Below the pieces are notes generated by a model, which worked only from the letters and a program-made list of their open reading frames with translations, had not been told where the DNA came from and ran no database searches. Of a stretch of 64,000 bases of DNA, positions 16,781 to 24,093 are shown piece after piece. The stretch's first letter is position 1. Each line of letters begins with the position of its first letter. The stretch comes from DASSUW01 sp036257565 (GTDB lineage Bacteria; Actinomycetota; Thermoleophilia; Solirubrobacterales; Solirubrobacteraceae): positions 1 to 64,000 of the forward strand of contig DATAFH010000021.1 of the NCBI GenBank assembly GCA_036257565.1, read 5' to 3'. The translations under genes were made by a program, and so were the position numbers.

Positions 16781-17443
16781 GTGCCGATCGTCTTCGCATC
16801 GCTGACGGACCCGATCGTGGAGTTCGCGGTCAACGTGGTCGACGCCATGGGGCTGCCCGGGATCTTCATCCTCATGGTGGCCGAGAGCGCGTGCATCCCG
16901 ATCCCGTCGGAGACGACGTTCCTGTTCGCGGGCTTCAACGTCTCCAACGGCGAGTACTCGATGTTCGCGGTCGTCGCCGTGGGGACGTTCGCCAACGTCG
17001 TCGGCTCATGGATCGCGTACGCGGTCGGCTACTTCGGCCGGGTGGACCTGCTCGAGAAGCACGGGCGCAAGCTGCACGTCAAGCCGTCGCATCTCGCATG
17101 GGCGGACCGCTGGTTCGAGCGCTACGGCGACGCGACCGTGTTCTTCTCGCGCATGCTGCCGATCATCCGCACGTTCATCTCGCTGCCGGCGGGCGTCGCG
17201 CGGATGCCGTTCTGGCGCTTCACGCTCCTGACCACCGCGGGCTGCATCCCGTGGATCTTCATGCTCACGTTCGTCGGCAAGCAGGTCGGCGACCGCTGGG
17301 AGAGCTGGCGCGACAGCCTGCACTACGTCGACTACGCCGTCGCGGCGATGATCGTGCTGGGCGCGATCTCCCTGTTCGTCCGTTGGCGGCGCCGGCGGAA
17401 CGCGGAGCCGGTCGGCGCCGCCGCGCCGGATGCGAGCCGCTGA
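16781..17443 (+). CDS. DedA-family membrane protein
   Basis: A 220-residue polytopic membrane protein. It has DedA (SNARE-associated) signatures: VAESACIPIPSETTFLFAGF near the N-terminus, GSWIAYAVGYFGR, and the Arg-rich re-entrant motif FFSRMLPIIRTFISLPAGVARM. DedA proteins have been shown to return undecaprenyl phosphate across the membrane. The GTG start at 16781 is used. It overlaps the UppP gene by 14 bp, which fits a joint role in lipid-carrier recycling. Confidence 0.9.
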   Translation: MPIVFASLTDPIVEFAVNVVDAMGLPGIFILMVAESACIPIPSETTFLFAGFNVSNGEYSMFAVVAVGTFANVVGSWIAYAVGYFGRVDLLEKHGRKLHVKPSHLAWADRWFERYGDATVFFSRMLPIIRTFISLPAGVARMPFWRFTLLTTAGCIPWIFMLTFVGKQVGDRWESWRDSLHYVDYAVAAMIVLGAISLFVRWRRRRNAEPVGAAAPDASR

Positions 17444-18224
17444 GCCGCGGCTGATCGAGACCGTCCTGCTCGGCTTGGTGCAGGGGCCGGCGGAGTTGCT
17501 GCCGATCTCGTCCTCGGCTCACGTGGGCCTGCTGCCGTGGGTACTCGGGTGGCGGCACGCGGCTCTGCCGGGGGCGGTGCGCAAGGAGGTCGAAGTGGCG
17601 CTGCACGCTGGGACGGCGGCGGCGCTCGTGTGGGGCGGCCGGCCCGCGGTGCGACCGGCCGTGTTGGCGGCCGCGACCGCGCCGCCGGCGGCCTTTGGCT
17701 TGCTGCTCGAGGGCGTGGTCGAGGCCCGTCTCGGCACCCCGCGCTCGATCGCGTTCGGGCTGCTGGCCGGCTCTGCGGCCATGGTGCTCGCCGATCGGGT
17801 CCCCGAGCGGCGTTCGGTCGCGTCGGCCGGGCTGGTCGACGGCGCGGTCCTGGGCCTCGCCCAGGCGCTCGCTTTGATCCCGGGAGTCTCGCGCAGCGGC
17901 GCCACGCGGGCCGCTGCACGTTTCCGCGGGTTCACGCGGCCCGACGCCGCGGCGTTGTCGCGCGAGGTCGCCGTGCCGGTGCTCATCGGGGCCGCGGTGC
18001 TGAAGGCGACGCGCCGCCCCCCGGGTCGGGCGCTCGCGGCGGGGGCCGCGACCGCCGCGGCCTCCACCGCCGCCGCGCGTCGCCTCGAGCGCGCGGCCGA
18101 CACGCCACTCGCGCTGTGGGCCGCCTACCGAACCGCGCTCGCGGCCGCCATCGTTCTTGTTGAGCGCCGGCGAACGTCAACGGCGGCTGGGCAGATAGGT
18201 GAGGGAGCCAGCCGCACCTCCTAA
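17430..18224 (+). CDS. uppP: undecaprenyl-diphosphatase UppP (BacA)
   Basis: A 264-residue multi-pass protein with both BacA signatures: LGLVQGPAELLPISSSAH (catalytic Glu region, about residues 12-29) and IPGVSRSGATRAA (about 149-161). It removes a phosphate from undecaprenyl diphosphate on the outer face so the carrier can be reused for peptidoglycan and other glycans. It is coupled to the DedA gene by overlap. The last codons run into the inverted-repeat element at 18171-18239. The first signature deviates slightly from the common EFLPISSTGH form. Confidence 0.9.
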   Translation: MRAAEPRLIETVLLGLVQGPAELLPISSSAHVGLLPWVLGWRHAALPGAVRKEVEVALHAGTAAALVWGGRPAVRPAVLAAATAPPAAFGLLLEGVVEARLGTPRSIAFGLLAGSAAMVLADRVPERRSVASAGLVDGAVLGLAQALALIPGVSRSGATRAAARFRGFTRPDAAALSREVAVPVLIGAAVLKATRRPPGRALAAGAATAAASTAAARRLERAADTPLALWAAYRTALAAAIVLVERRRTSTAAGQIGEGASRTS

Positions 18225-18239
18225 CCCAGCCGAAGTTCG
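18171..18239. repeat. inverted-repeat element sharing ends with 45756-45972
   Basis: CGAACGTCAACGGCGGCTGG at 18171-18190 is identical to one end of the element at 45.8-46.0 kb. Here GGCTGGG (18185-18191) pairs with CCCAGCC (18225-18231), and AGGTG (18197-18201) with CACCT (18215-18219), giving a two-step hairpin across the uppP stop. It may act as a terminator and belongs to a small dispersed family. Confidence 0.6.
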
Positions 18240-18272
18240 TCCCGTCACCGCCGCCTGTCAGCATCGGGCGGG

Positions 18273-19322
18273 ATGACGGACGCGTACGCCGAGTCGGGCG
18301 TCGATACCGGGGCCGCTGATCGGGGTGTCGCCGCGCTCGTGGAGGTGCTCAAGACCATCGAGACCGGGCGCGCGTCGCGGACCGTGCCGCTGCCCGGGCA
18401 TTTCGCCGCCGTGCTCGAGGTGGCGCCAAACCTTGGTATCGCAGTCGGGACGGACGGGGTCGGCTCGAAGCTGATCGTCGCCGAGCAGGCCGGGCGGTAC
18501 GACTCCGTCGGGATCGACTGCGTAGCGATGAACGTCAACGACGTCGTGTGCGCCGGCGCCGAGCCGATCGCGCTGCTCGACTATCTCGCCGTCGAGCAGG
18601 CGGACCCGCGCACGATGCGGGACATCGCGATCGGGCTCAAGCGCGGCGCGGAGCTCGCCGGGGTGGAGATCCCGGGCGGGGAGGTCGCCGTGCTGCCGGA
18701 GCTCATCCGGGGGCATCCCTCGCCGCACGGCTTCGACCTCACGGCCGCGTGCATCGGCACCGTCGCCCTCGACGCGATCGTGACCGGCGCGGACTGCCGT
18801 CCCGGCGACGCGCTGATCGGCCTGCCGTCCTCGGGCCTTCACTCCAACGGGTACTCGCTCGCCCGCCATGCACTGGCCGGCCTCGCCCTCGACGACCGTC
18901 CGCAGGGCCTCCGCGGCGCCACCGTCGCCGACGCCCTGCTCGAGCCCACCACGATCTACGTGCGCGCGATCCTCGACCTCCTCGCGTCGAACACGCCCGT
19001 GCACGGCCTGGCGCACATCACCGGAGGCGGGCTGCTGAACCTCACGAGGCTCAGCCCGAGTGTCGGCTTCGAGGTCGCCGCCCCGCTCCCGCTGCCGGCG
19101 ATCTTCGACCTCGTGCGCGAGCGCGGTGGCGTCTCGGAGGCCGAGATGTGGGAGGTGTTCAACATGGGGTGCGGCTTCGTCGCCGTCGTCCCGGACGCCC
19201 ACGCCGACGAGGCCGCCGCACGACTGGCCGAGCACCACCCCGGCAGCCGCCGCATCGGTACCGTGACCGCCCGGCCGAAGCAGGTCGACGTGCCGCCGGT
19301 CGCCGTCACCCTCAGCGCCTGA
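18273..19322 (+). CDS. purM: phosphoribosylformylglycinamidine cyclo-ligase
   Basis: A 349-residue AIR synthase. Family motifs are present in order: YAESGVDTGAADR near the start, VGTDGVGSKL, DCVAMNVNDVVCAGAEP, SSGLHSNGYSLAR, HITGGGLLNL and a C-terminal FNMGCGF segment. It converts FGAM to AIR with ATP in de novo purine synthesis, in the cytoplasm. Length is normal. No other pur gene is adjacent. Its stop abuts the stop of the convergent trmO gene with no gap. Confidence 0.96.
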   Translation: MTDAYAESGVDTGAADRGVAALVEVLKTIETGRASRTVPLPGHFAAVLEVAPNLGIAVGTDGVGSKLIVAEQAGRYDSVGIDCVAMNVNDVVCAGAEPIALLDYLAVEQADPRTMRDIAIGLKRGAELAGVEIPGGEVAVLPELIRGHPSPHGFDLTAACIGTVALDAIVTGADCRPGDALIGLPSSGLHSNGYSLARHALAGLALDDRPQGLRGATVADALLEPTTIYVRAILDLLASNTPVHGLAHITGGGLLNLTRLSPSVGFEVAAPLPLPAIFDLVRERGGVSEAEMWEVFNMGCGFVAVVPDAHADEAAARLAEHHPGSRRIGTVTARPKQVDVPPVAVTLSA

Positions 19323-19724
19323 TCAGCGCTCGTCGACGCCCCACAGCGGCGGCTTGAGGTCCACGATCGGCGTGCCGTCGATCGCCTCGAGCCCGCTGAC
19401 CCGCAGCCTGAGCCCGTCGATCGCGAGCACGGTGACGCGGTGCAGGCCGATCGGGTTCGGCCGATCCGGCGAGCGCGTGTTGAAGACGCCCTGCAGCCCG
19501 CGCGAAGGGTCGCCGCGCGGGTACACCCGCAGCACGTCGCGGGACGCGCGGTCGAGCCACGTCAGCACGAGCAACTCGTCGCCGGCGGCGACGCCGGCGA
19601 GCGCATCCGCCACGCCGGGATCGAGCACGAGCCACGCCTCGGGCGCGCCCTCGTCACCCTGCTTGGGCGCCGAGGCGCGGTCCTTCAGCGGCGAATCGAC
19701 GGTGCCGATCGCGACCAGCTCCAT
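19323..19724 (-). CDS. trmO: tRNA m6t6A37 methyltransferase, TrmO (TsaA) family
   Basis: A 133-residue single-domain TsaA/TrmO beta-barrel protein. MELVAIGTVDSPLKDRASAPKQ starts the domain, and RSPDRPNPIGLHRVTVLAIDG carries the family's SAM-site signature. It ends VDLKPPLWGVDER. TrmO methylates t6A37 in some tRNAs using SAM. The E. coli protein has an extra C-terminal domain that is absent here, so target specificity is inferred. ATG 19724 is chosen over a longer frame because the domain begins there. Confidence 0.85.
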   Translation of the reverse strand: MELVAIGTVDSPLKDRASAPKQGDEGAPEAWLVLDPGVADALAGVAAGDELLVLTWLDRASRDVLRVYPRGDPSRGLQGVFNTRSPDRPNPIGLHRVTVLAIDGLRLRVSGLEAIDGTPIVDLKPPLWGVDER

Positions 19725-19737
19725 GCCGGGAAGCCTG

Positions 19738-19833
19738 TCAGGCTTCGCGGGTGCGGCGAGCGTCGCCGGCCCAGAGCAGCACACACGGCGCGACCGTGCC
19801 AGCGGCGGCGATGCAGAGGATCAGCAGGCTCAT
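19738..19833 (-). CDS. possible 31-aa single-span membrane peptide
   Basis: An ATG at 19831-19833, preceded by GGAGG, opens MSLLILCIAAAGTVAPCVLL followed by a short charged tail. One membrane segment fills most of it. It lies 13 nt upstream of trmO on the same strand, so it could be a small leader gene. A real product is uncertain. Confidence 0.4.
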   Translation of the reverse strand: MSLLILCIAAAGTVAPCVLLWAGDARRTREA

Positions 19834-19978
19834 ACTCCTCCTGACGACGACGACGCCACCGATATTCCGCTCGTTTGGAGAAGACACCCCGCGGCGCGCG
19901 ATGAGCGTCGGGGGCGCCGATGAGTTCCGCCGCCCCACGCCGTCTACCAACCAGACACGTATCGAAGGAGCCCTGCAC

Positions 19979-20830
19979 GTGAACGACGCGACCGAAGTGG
20001 CGGACGAGCCGCCCATCTACGGGACGGCAGGGGCGGCCGCCGTCCGCGCCGAGGGCCTGGTGAAGCACTACGAGAGCCGCTCCGGCGTCATCGAGGCCGT
20101 CCGCGGCGTGGACCTCGCGGTCGAGAGCGGCGAGATTTTCGGCTTCCTGGGGCCGAACGGCGCCGGTAAGTCGACCACCGTGAAGATGCTGACGACGCTG
20201 CTCTCGATCACGACCGGCAGCGCCACCGTGGCCGGCATCGATGTCGGTCGCGAGCCCGACGAGGTACGCCGCCGCATCGGGGTCGCGCTCCAGGAGGCAG
20301 GGCTCGACCCGCGCCAGACGGGTCGCGAGCTCCTCGTCCTGCAGGGACGGCTGTTCGGCATCTCGCCCGCCGACTCAGCGGTCCGCGCCCAGGAGCTGCT
20401 CGCCCTCGTCGAGCTCGAGGGTGCGGCCGACCGCCGCATCAAGGACTACTCGGGCGGCATGAAGCGCCGGCTCGACCTCGCGTCCGCGCTCGTCCACCAG
20501 CCCGAGGTGCTGTTCCTCGACGAGCCGACCACCGGCCTCGACCCGGCCAGCCGCTTGACGGTCTGGGAGGAGGTGCAGCGCATCAACGAGCGTGGCACCA
20601 CGGTGTTCCTCACCACGCAGTACCTCGAGGAGGCCGACCAGCTGTGCGACCGGCTGGCGATCATCGACAACGGCCGCATCGTGCGCGAGGGGACGCCCGC
20701 GCGCCTGAAGGCCGAGCTGCGCGAGCGCCGGGGCCTGGAGACGGAGCCCACGCTCGACGACGTGTTTCTCGACGCGACCGGCCGCACGCGCGACCGCTCC
20801 GCGGGCGACGTGCAGGAGGTGCTGGCATGA
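19979..20830 (+). CDS. ABC transporter ATPase, drug-exporter (DrrA/CcmA) type
   Basis: A 283-residue ATPase. It has Walker A GPNGAGKST, the Q-loop region GVALQEAGLDP, signature DYSGGMKRRLDLA, Walker B EVLFLDEPTTGLD and switch His replaced by Gln in LTTQYLEEAD, as in DrrA-type exporters. The C-terminal tail is typical of the DrrA family. GTG 19979 is chosen because a GAAGGAG site lies 8 nt upstream; a longer frame lacks one. The permease start overlaps its stop (ATGA). Confidence 0.93.
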   Translation: MNDATEVADEPPIYGTAGAAAVRAEGLVKHYESRSGVIEAVRGVDLAVESGEIFGFLGPNGAGKSTTVKMLTTLLSITTGSATVAGIDVGREPDEVRRRIGVALQEAGLDPRQTGRELLVLQGRLFGISPADSAVRAQELLALVELEGAADRRIKDYSGGMKRRLDLASALVHQPEVLFLDEPTTGLDPASRLTVWEEVQRINERGTTVFLTTQYLEEADQLCDRLAIIDNGRIVREGTPARLKAELRERRGLETEPTLDDVFLDATGRTRDRSAGDVQEVLA

Positions 20831-21582
20831 CCGAGGCCTGGGTGCTCGGGCAGCGTGCGCTGCGCGAGGGCTGGCGGACGCCGGAGGCGCTGCTGCCCAC
20901 GCTGTTCATCCCGCTCTTCTTCCTCGTCGTCAACGTGGGCCAGGCGGCGAAGATCTTCCCCGGCGATACGACCGGCTTCCTGCACGGCCAGGGCTACGGC
21001 GCGTTCCAGCTGCCCAGCTCGCTGCTGCTCGCCGCGTCGTTCGGGACCGCGGCCCTGTTCCTCGTGGAGGACATCGAGGGCGGCTACTTCGACAAGCTGC
21101 GCGCGTCGCCGGTCCCGCGGACCGCGATCGTGCTCGGCCGTCTGATCGCCGAGCTTGTCAAGGGCGTGCTGATCGCCGCCGCGCTGATCGTGCTCGGCGT
21201 GATCTTCGGGATCTCGATCGCCAGCGGGCCGCTCGGTTTCGTGCTGCTCGTCGCGCTCACGGCCCTCTGGTCGGCCGTGTTCGTCGGCTTCATGCAGCTG
21301 ATCGCGCTCAAGACCCGCAGCGCGGCGGCCACGAACTCGGCCGGGCTGATCTTCTTCCCGCTGCTCTTCCTGACCCCGAACTTCGTACCGCGCGACCTCC
21401 TCACGCGGCCGATGGAGATCGCCGCGACGCTCAACCCGGTGACCTACGTGATGGAGGCGCTGCGCTCGCTGATCCTCGAGGACCTCGATTGGGGCGCCAT
21501 CCTGCCCGGCTTCGCGGTCGTCGCCGTCCTCGGCGCCTTGATGCTCGCGCTCAACGTCCGGATGATCCGCAACTACGACTAG
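20827..21582 (+). CDS. ABC-2 type exporter permease
   Basis: A 251-residue membrane protein with six predicted spans. It shows ABC-2 features: an N-terminal amphipathic helix (LREGWRTPEALLPTLFIP), FDKLRASPVPRTAIVLGRLI after the second span, and the late NPVTYVMEALR motif. It pairs with the preceding ATPase to export a hydrophobic drug or lipid-like compound. The ATG overlaps the ATPase stop, so the pair is translationally coupled. Confidence 0.92.
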   Translation: MTEAWVLGQRALREGWRTPEALLPTLFIPLFFLVVNVGQAAKIFPGDTTGFLHGQGYGAFQLPSSLLLAASFGTAALFLVEDIEGGYFDKLRASPVPRTAIVLGRLIAELVKGVLIAAALIVLGVIFGISIASGPLGFVLLVALTALWSAVFVGFMQLIALKTRSAAATNSAGLIFFPLLFLTPNFVPRDLLTRPMEIAATLNPVTYVMEALRSLILEDLDWGAILPGFAVVAVLGALMLALNVRMIRNYD

Positions 21583-21640
21583 CCCGACGCGCCGCGACCT
21601 GATGACGGCGCTGAACCTCGGCGTCTGAACGGAGGTAGCC

Positions 21641-22031
21641 ATGATCTCTGCGCTCTTGATGTTGCGCCGACTGACGGCAGCGTTGCGGGTGGCCTTGCGC
21701 GACGAGGACTTTGGACGAGTCCTGTCGGCGGGACTGCTCCTGATCATCACCGGCACGCTCGCGTACTCGCTCGGCGCCGATTGGAGCATCGTGGACGCGC
21801 TTTACTTCGCCGTGGCGACGCTTACCACATCGAGCATCCTCCGGAGCTCACGATCACCGATGGTTGGCTCAAGGTCTTCACCGCCGGGTACGTGCTCGTG
21901 GGTATCGGCATCCTGGTCGAGGTCGCGCGTCGACTCGGCATGGGGTTCATCACCGCCAGGCGGAGATGGAGAAGTCCAAAGCAGCGGCGAAGACGGAGGC
22001 GGCCACCGGCGCCGGATCACCGTCGGCGTGA
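21641..22031 (+). pseudogene. frameshifted two-helix potassium-channel-like gene
   Basis: The first part encodes a membrane span and pore-like stretch (VLSAGLLLIITGTLAYSLG, then YFAVATLTTSSI). After about 21836 the reading continues in a second frame (PELTITDGWLKVFTAGYVLV, GIGILVEVARRLGMGF). After about 21960 it continues in a third (MEKSKAAAKTEAATGAG) to a stop at 22031. Joined, these give an Ion_trans_2-type channel of about 130 residues. Two frame changes indicate a dead gene unless they are sequencing errors. Confidence 0.7.
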
Positions 22032-22033
22032 CG

Positions 22034-22360
22034 CTAAGCGCCGGGCGCTCGGTACCGGACTTGCTCCGCCGTGCGCAGAGCCTCCATCGTGTCCTCGACG
22101 GTCAGGAGGACCGTCGTTTCGAAGGAGCTGAGCGCGCCGCCGCCACTGATCGCCAGCGCAACGGCGGCCATGGACACGTTGTCGGGCGCCTCCCAGAGGT
22201 TGTAGCCGTCGTGTGTGCCGAAGGCGTACCAGAACCCGTGGAGCTTCCCACCGACCGACGCGATGTATGACCCGGCGGCCTCGCGTCGGTCCTCTGGGCT
22301 ACCGATCAGCCTCGCCCAAGTCTCCGGCGTGTAGCTGAACTTCGATAGATACAGCGGCAT
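22034..22360 (-). CDS. GYD-domain protein
   Basis: A 108-residue protein of the GYD family. MPLYLSKFSYTPETWARLI opens it, GTHDGYNLWEAPD carries the family's G-x-Y-D-like strand, and VLLTVEDTMEAL is near the end. It is probably a small ferredoxin-like alpha/beta dimer in the cytoplasm. Function is unknown in the family. It is convergent with the channel pseudogene, ending 2 nt from it. Confidence 0.85.
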   Translation of the reverse strand: MPLYLSKFSYTPETWARLIGSPEDRREAAGSYIASVGGKLHGFWYAFGTHDGYNLWEAPDNVSMAAVALAISGGGALSSFETTVLLTVEDTMEALRTAEQVRYRAPGA

Positions 22361-22459
22361 CGGACTCTCCTCTCGTTCGGCGACTCAGGGGGAGTCGCCG
22401 TCAAACGCCGGAGTATTACCCGCCCGCCAAGCACACAGGAGCCGGAGCGAGTGCGGCCG

Positions 22460-22681
22460 CTAGTCGCCCTTGGCGGGGTACTGCTGCTCGGGCGGCGGGT
22501 GGTCGTCGCCATCGTCTGAGTCGTCATCGACCGCGCCGGGGACGGAGGGGTCGGCCTGCTTGCTCTCCCAGTCCTTGCGCGCGTCGGAGATCTCGTCCTC
22601 GAGGCGCTCGGAGCGCTCCTCCATCTCGTCAGCCTCGTGCTCCATGGCGTCGGCCTGGCGCTGATGCTCTTGCTCGGTCAT
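22460..22681 (-). CDS. acidic coiled-coil small protein
   Basis: A 73-residue protein that is very rich in Glu and Asp. Residues 1-45 form a likely coiled coil (EHQRQADAMEHEADEMEERS). The tail is disordered and acidic (DDDSDDGDDHPPPEQQ). No known domain. It follows a second charged small gene by 10 nt, probably in one operon. Function unknown. Confidence 0.65.
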   Translation of the reverse strand: MTEQEHQRQADAMEHEADEMEERSERLEDEISDARKDWESKQADPSVPGAVDDDSDDGDDHPPPEQQYPAKGD

Positions 22682-22691
22682 CGCGGGTCGT

Positions 22692-22880
22692 CTACCCGCC
22701 GGCGTCGTCCTCCGAACGGGCGCGGTCGCGGAGCTTCTGGCGCAGGTAGGCGGCACGCTCGGCGCGCCGCTCGTGCGTCCGCTCCTCGGCCGGCTCGTCC
22801 GACGAGCCGGCCTGGTCGCGCTCGGCGCGCTCCCGCTGGAGCTGCTCGAGCTGCATCTCCTCGGTCTTCGGGTCGGGCAT
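22692..22880 (-). CDS. charged small hypothetical protein, 62 aa
   Basis: A 62-residue protein composed mostly of charged residues, probably a single helix (EMQLEQLQRERAERDQ and ERAAYLRQKLRDRARSED). No family is recognised. It is likely co-transcribed with the acidic gene at 22460. The divergent sigma-28-type promoter at 22897 lies just upstream on the other strand. Confidence 0.55.
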   Translation of the reverse strand: MPDPKTEEMQLEQLQRERAERDQAGSSDEPAEERTHERRAERAAYLRQKLRDRARSEDDAGG

Positions 22881-22896
22881 GGGGCAAGCCTACGCC

Positions 22897-22921
22897 TCAA
22901 GTCCCACCCTCGAGCGCCGAT
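22897..22921 (+). promoter_or_regulatory. sigma-28-type promoter of the sugar-modification operon
   Basis: TCAAGTC (22897-22903), 12 nt, then GCCGAT (22916-22921). Both boxes and the spacing are identical to those upstream of flagellin at 30251-30275. Fourteen nt separate the -10 box from the aminotransferase ATG, so the leader would be very short. This also excludes the upstream in-frame start at 22879. Confidence 0.8.
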
Positions 22922-22935
22922 CTACGCGAGCAGGC

Positions 22936-24093
22936 ATGTCGGCCACCGTCCCCTCGACAGCGCCTCCGCACGCGCCGTCCGCGGCGGGGCGCATCCGCTT
23001 CCAGCATCCCGAGCTGCCTCCCATGGAGGAGGTGCTCGCCTACTTCGAGCGCTCGCGCGAGGCGTGCTGGTTCTCGAACGGCGGCCCGTGCGCGAGCGAG
23101 CTGACGGCGAGGCTCGAGGCACGGCTCGGCGGCGACACGACCTGCGTGCTGGTGGCCAACGCCACGCTCGGCCTGATGGCCGCGCTGCGCGCCGCGTGCG
23201 GCGAGAGCGGCGGGCTCATCGTGACGCCCTCCTACACCTTCACGGCCACGGCGTGCGCGATCCGCTGGGCCGGCTTCGAGCCGCTGTTCGTCGACGTCGA
23301 CGCACGCAATTGGCAGCTCCACCCGGCGCAGCTCGACCGTGCGCTCGCCGAGCGCGGCGGCGAGATCGCCGGCGTACTCGCCTGCGCGACGTTCGGCACC
23401 GCGCCGCCGCCCGAAGTCCGCTCGGCCTGGCGCGAGCTCACCGCCGCGAGCGGCGTGCCGCTGGTGATCGACTCCGCCCCCGGCTTCGGCTCGCTCGACC
23501 TGCACGGGCGCCCGCTCGGCGGGCTCGGCGACACCGAGGTCTTCTCCTTCCACGCCACCAAGCCGTTCGCGATCGGCGAGGGCGGGATGGTGGCCACCGC
23601 CGACCCGGAGCTCGCGGCTCGCATCGCGTCGCTGATCAACTTCGGGCTCGACGAGACCCGCATCAGCATGGACGCCGGGCTGAACGCCAAGCTGTCCGAG
23701 CTGCACGCGGCAACGGGCCTCGCCGCGCTCGATCGCTTCGACGGCGTGCTCGCCGCCCGTCGGCGCGTCGCGGGTGCGCTCCGCCAGGCGACCAGTCGCT
23801 GCGGCCTGACCCTGCAGGCCGGCTCCGGCGGCTCGACATGGCAGTTCTTCCAGGCGCTCGCGCCCGACGCCGCGGCGCGCGAGGCGGTGCTCGACGCGGC
23901 ACGCGACCTCCACGTCGAGGCGCGGACCCTGCACGCGCCGCCGCTGCACCGCCACCCGGCGTTCGTCGCGGCCCCCCGCCACGGCTCGCTGGCGGTGACG
24001 GACGACCTCGCCGCGCGCTCTCTGTCGCTCCCGCTCGCCAACGACATGACCCAGGCCGCGGTGGATCGGGTGGCGGAGGCCGTCCGATGCTGA
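22936..24093 (+). CDS. DegT/DnrJ/EryC1/StrS sugar aminotransferase
   Basis: A 385-residue PLP enzyme of the sugar-aminotransferase family. It has FSNGGPCASELTARLEARLG (the N-terminal family start), VTPSYTFTATACAIRWAG, VPLVIDSAPGFGS, and the Schiff-base Lys in FSFHATKPFAIGEGGM. It should aminate a 4-keto- or 3-keto-6-deoxy nucleotide sugar. ATG 22936 is fixed by the promoter at 22897-22921. It overlaps the next gene by 7 bp. With the downstream formyltransferase it suggests an N-formylated amino sugar, probably for flagellin. Confidence 0.9.
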   Translation: MSATVPSTAPPHAPSAAGRIRFQHPELPPMEEVLAYFERSREACWFSNGGPCASELTARLEARLGGDTTCVLVANATLGLMAALRAACGESGGLIVTPSYTFTATACAIRWAGFEPLFVDVDARNWQLHPAQLDRALAERGGEIAGVLACATFGTAPPPEVRSAWRELTAASGVPLVIDSAPGFGSLDLHGRPLGGLGDTEVFSFHATKPFAIGEGGMVATADPELAARIASLINFGLDETRISMDAGLNAKLSELHAATGLAALDRFDGVLAARRRVAGALRQATSRCGLTLQAGSGGSTWQFFQALAPDAAAREAVLDAARDLHVEARTLHAPPLHRHPAFVAAPRHGSLAVTDDLAARSLSLPLANDMTQAAVDRVAEAVRC

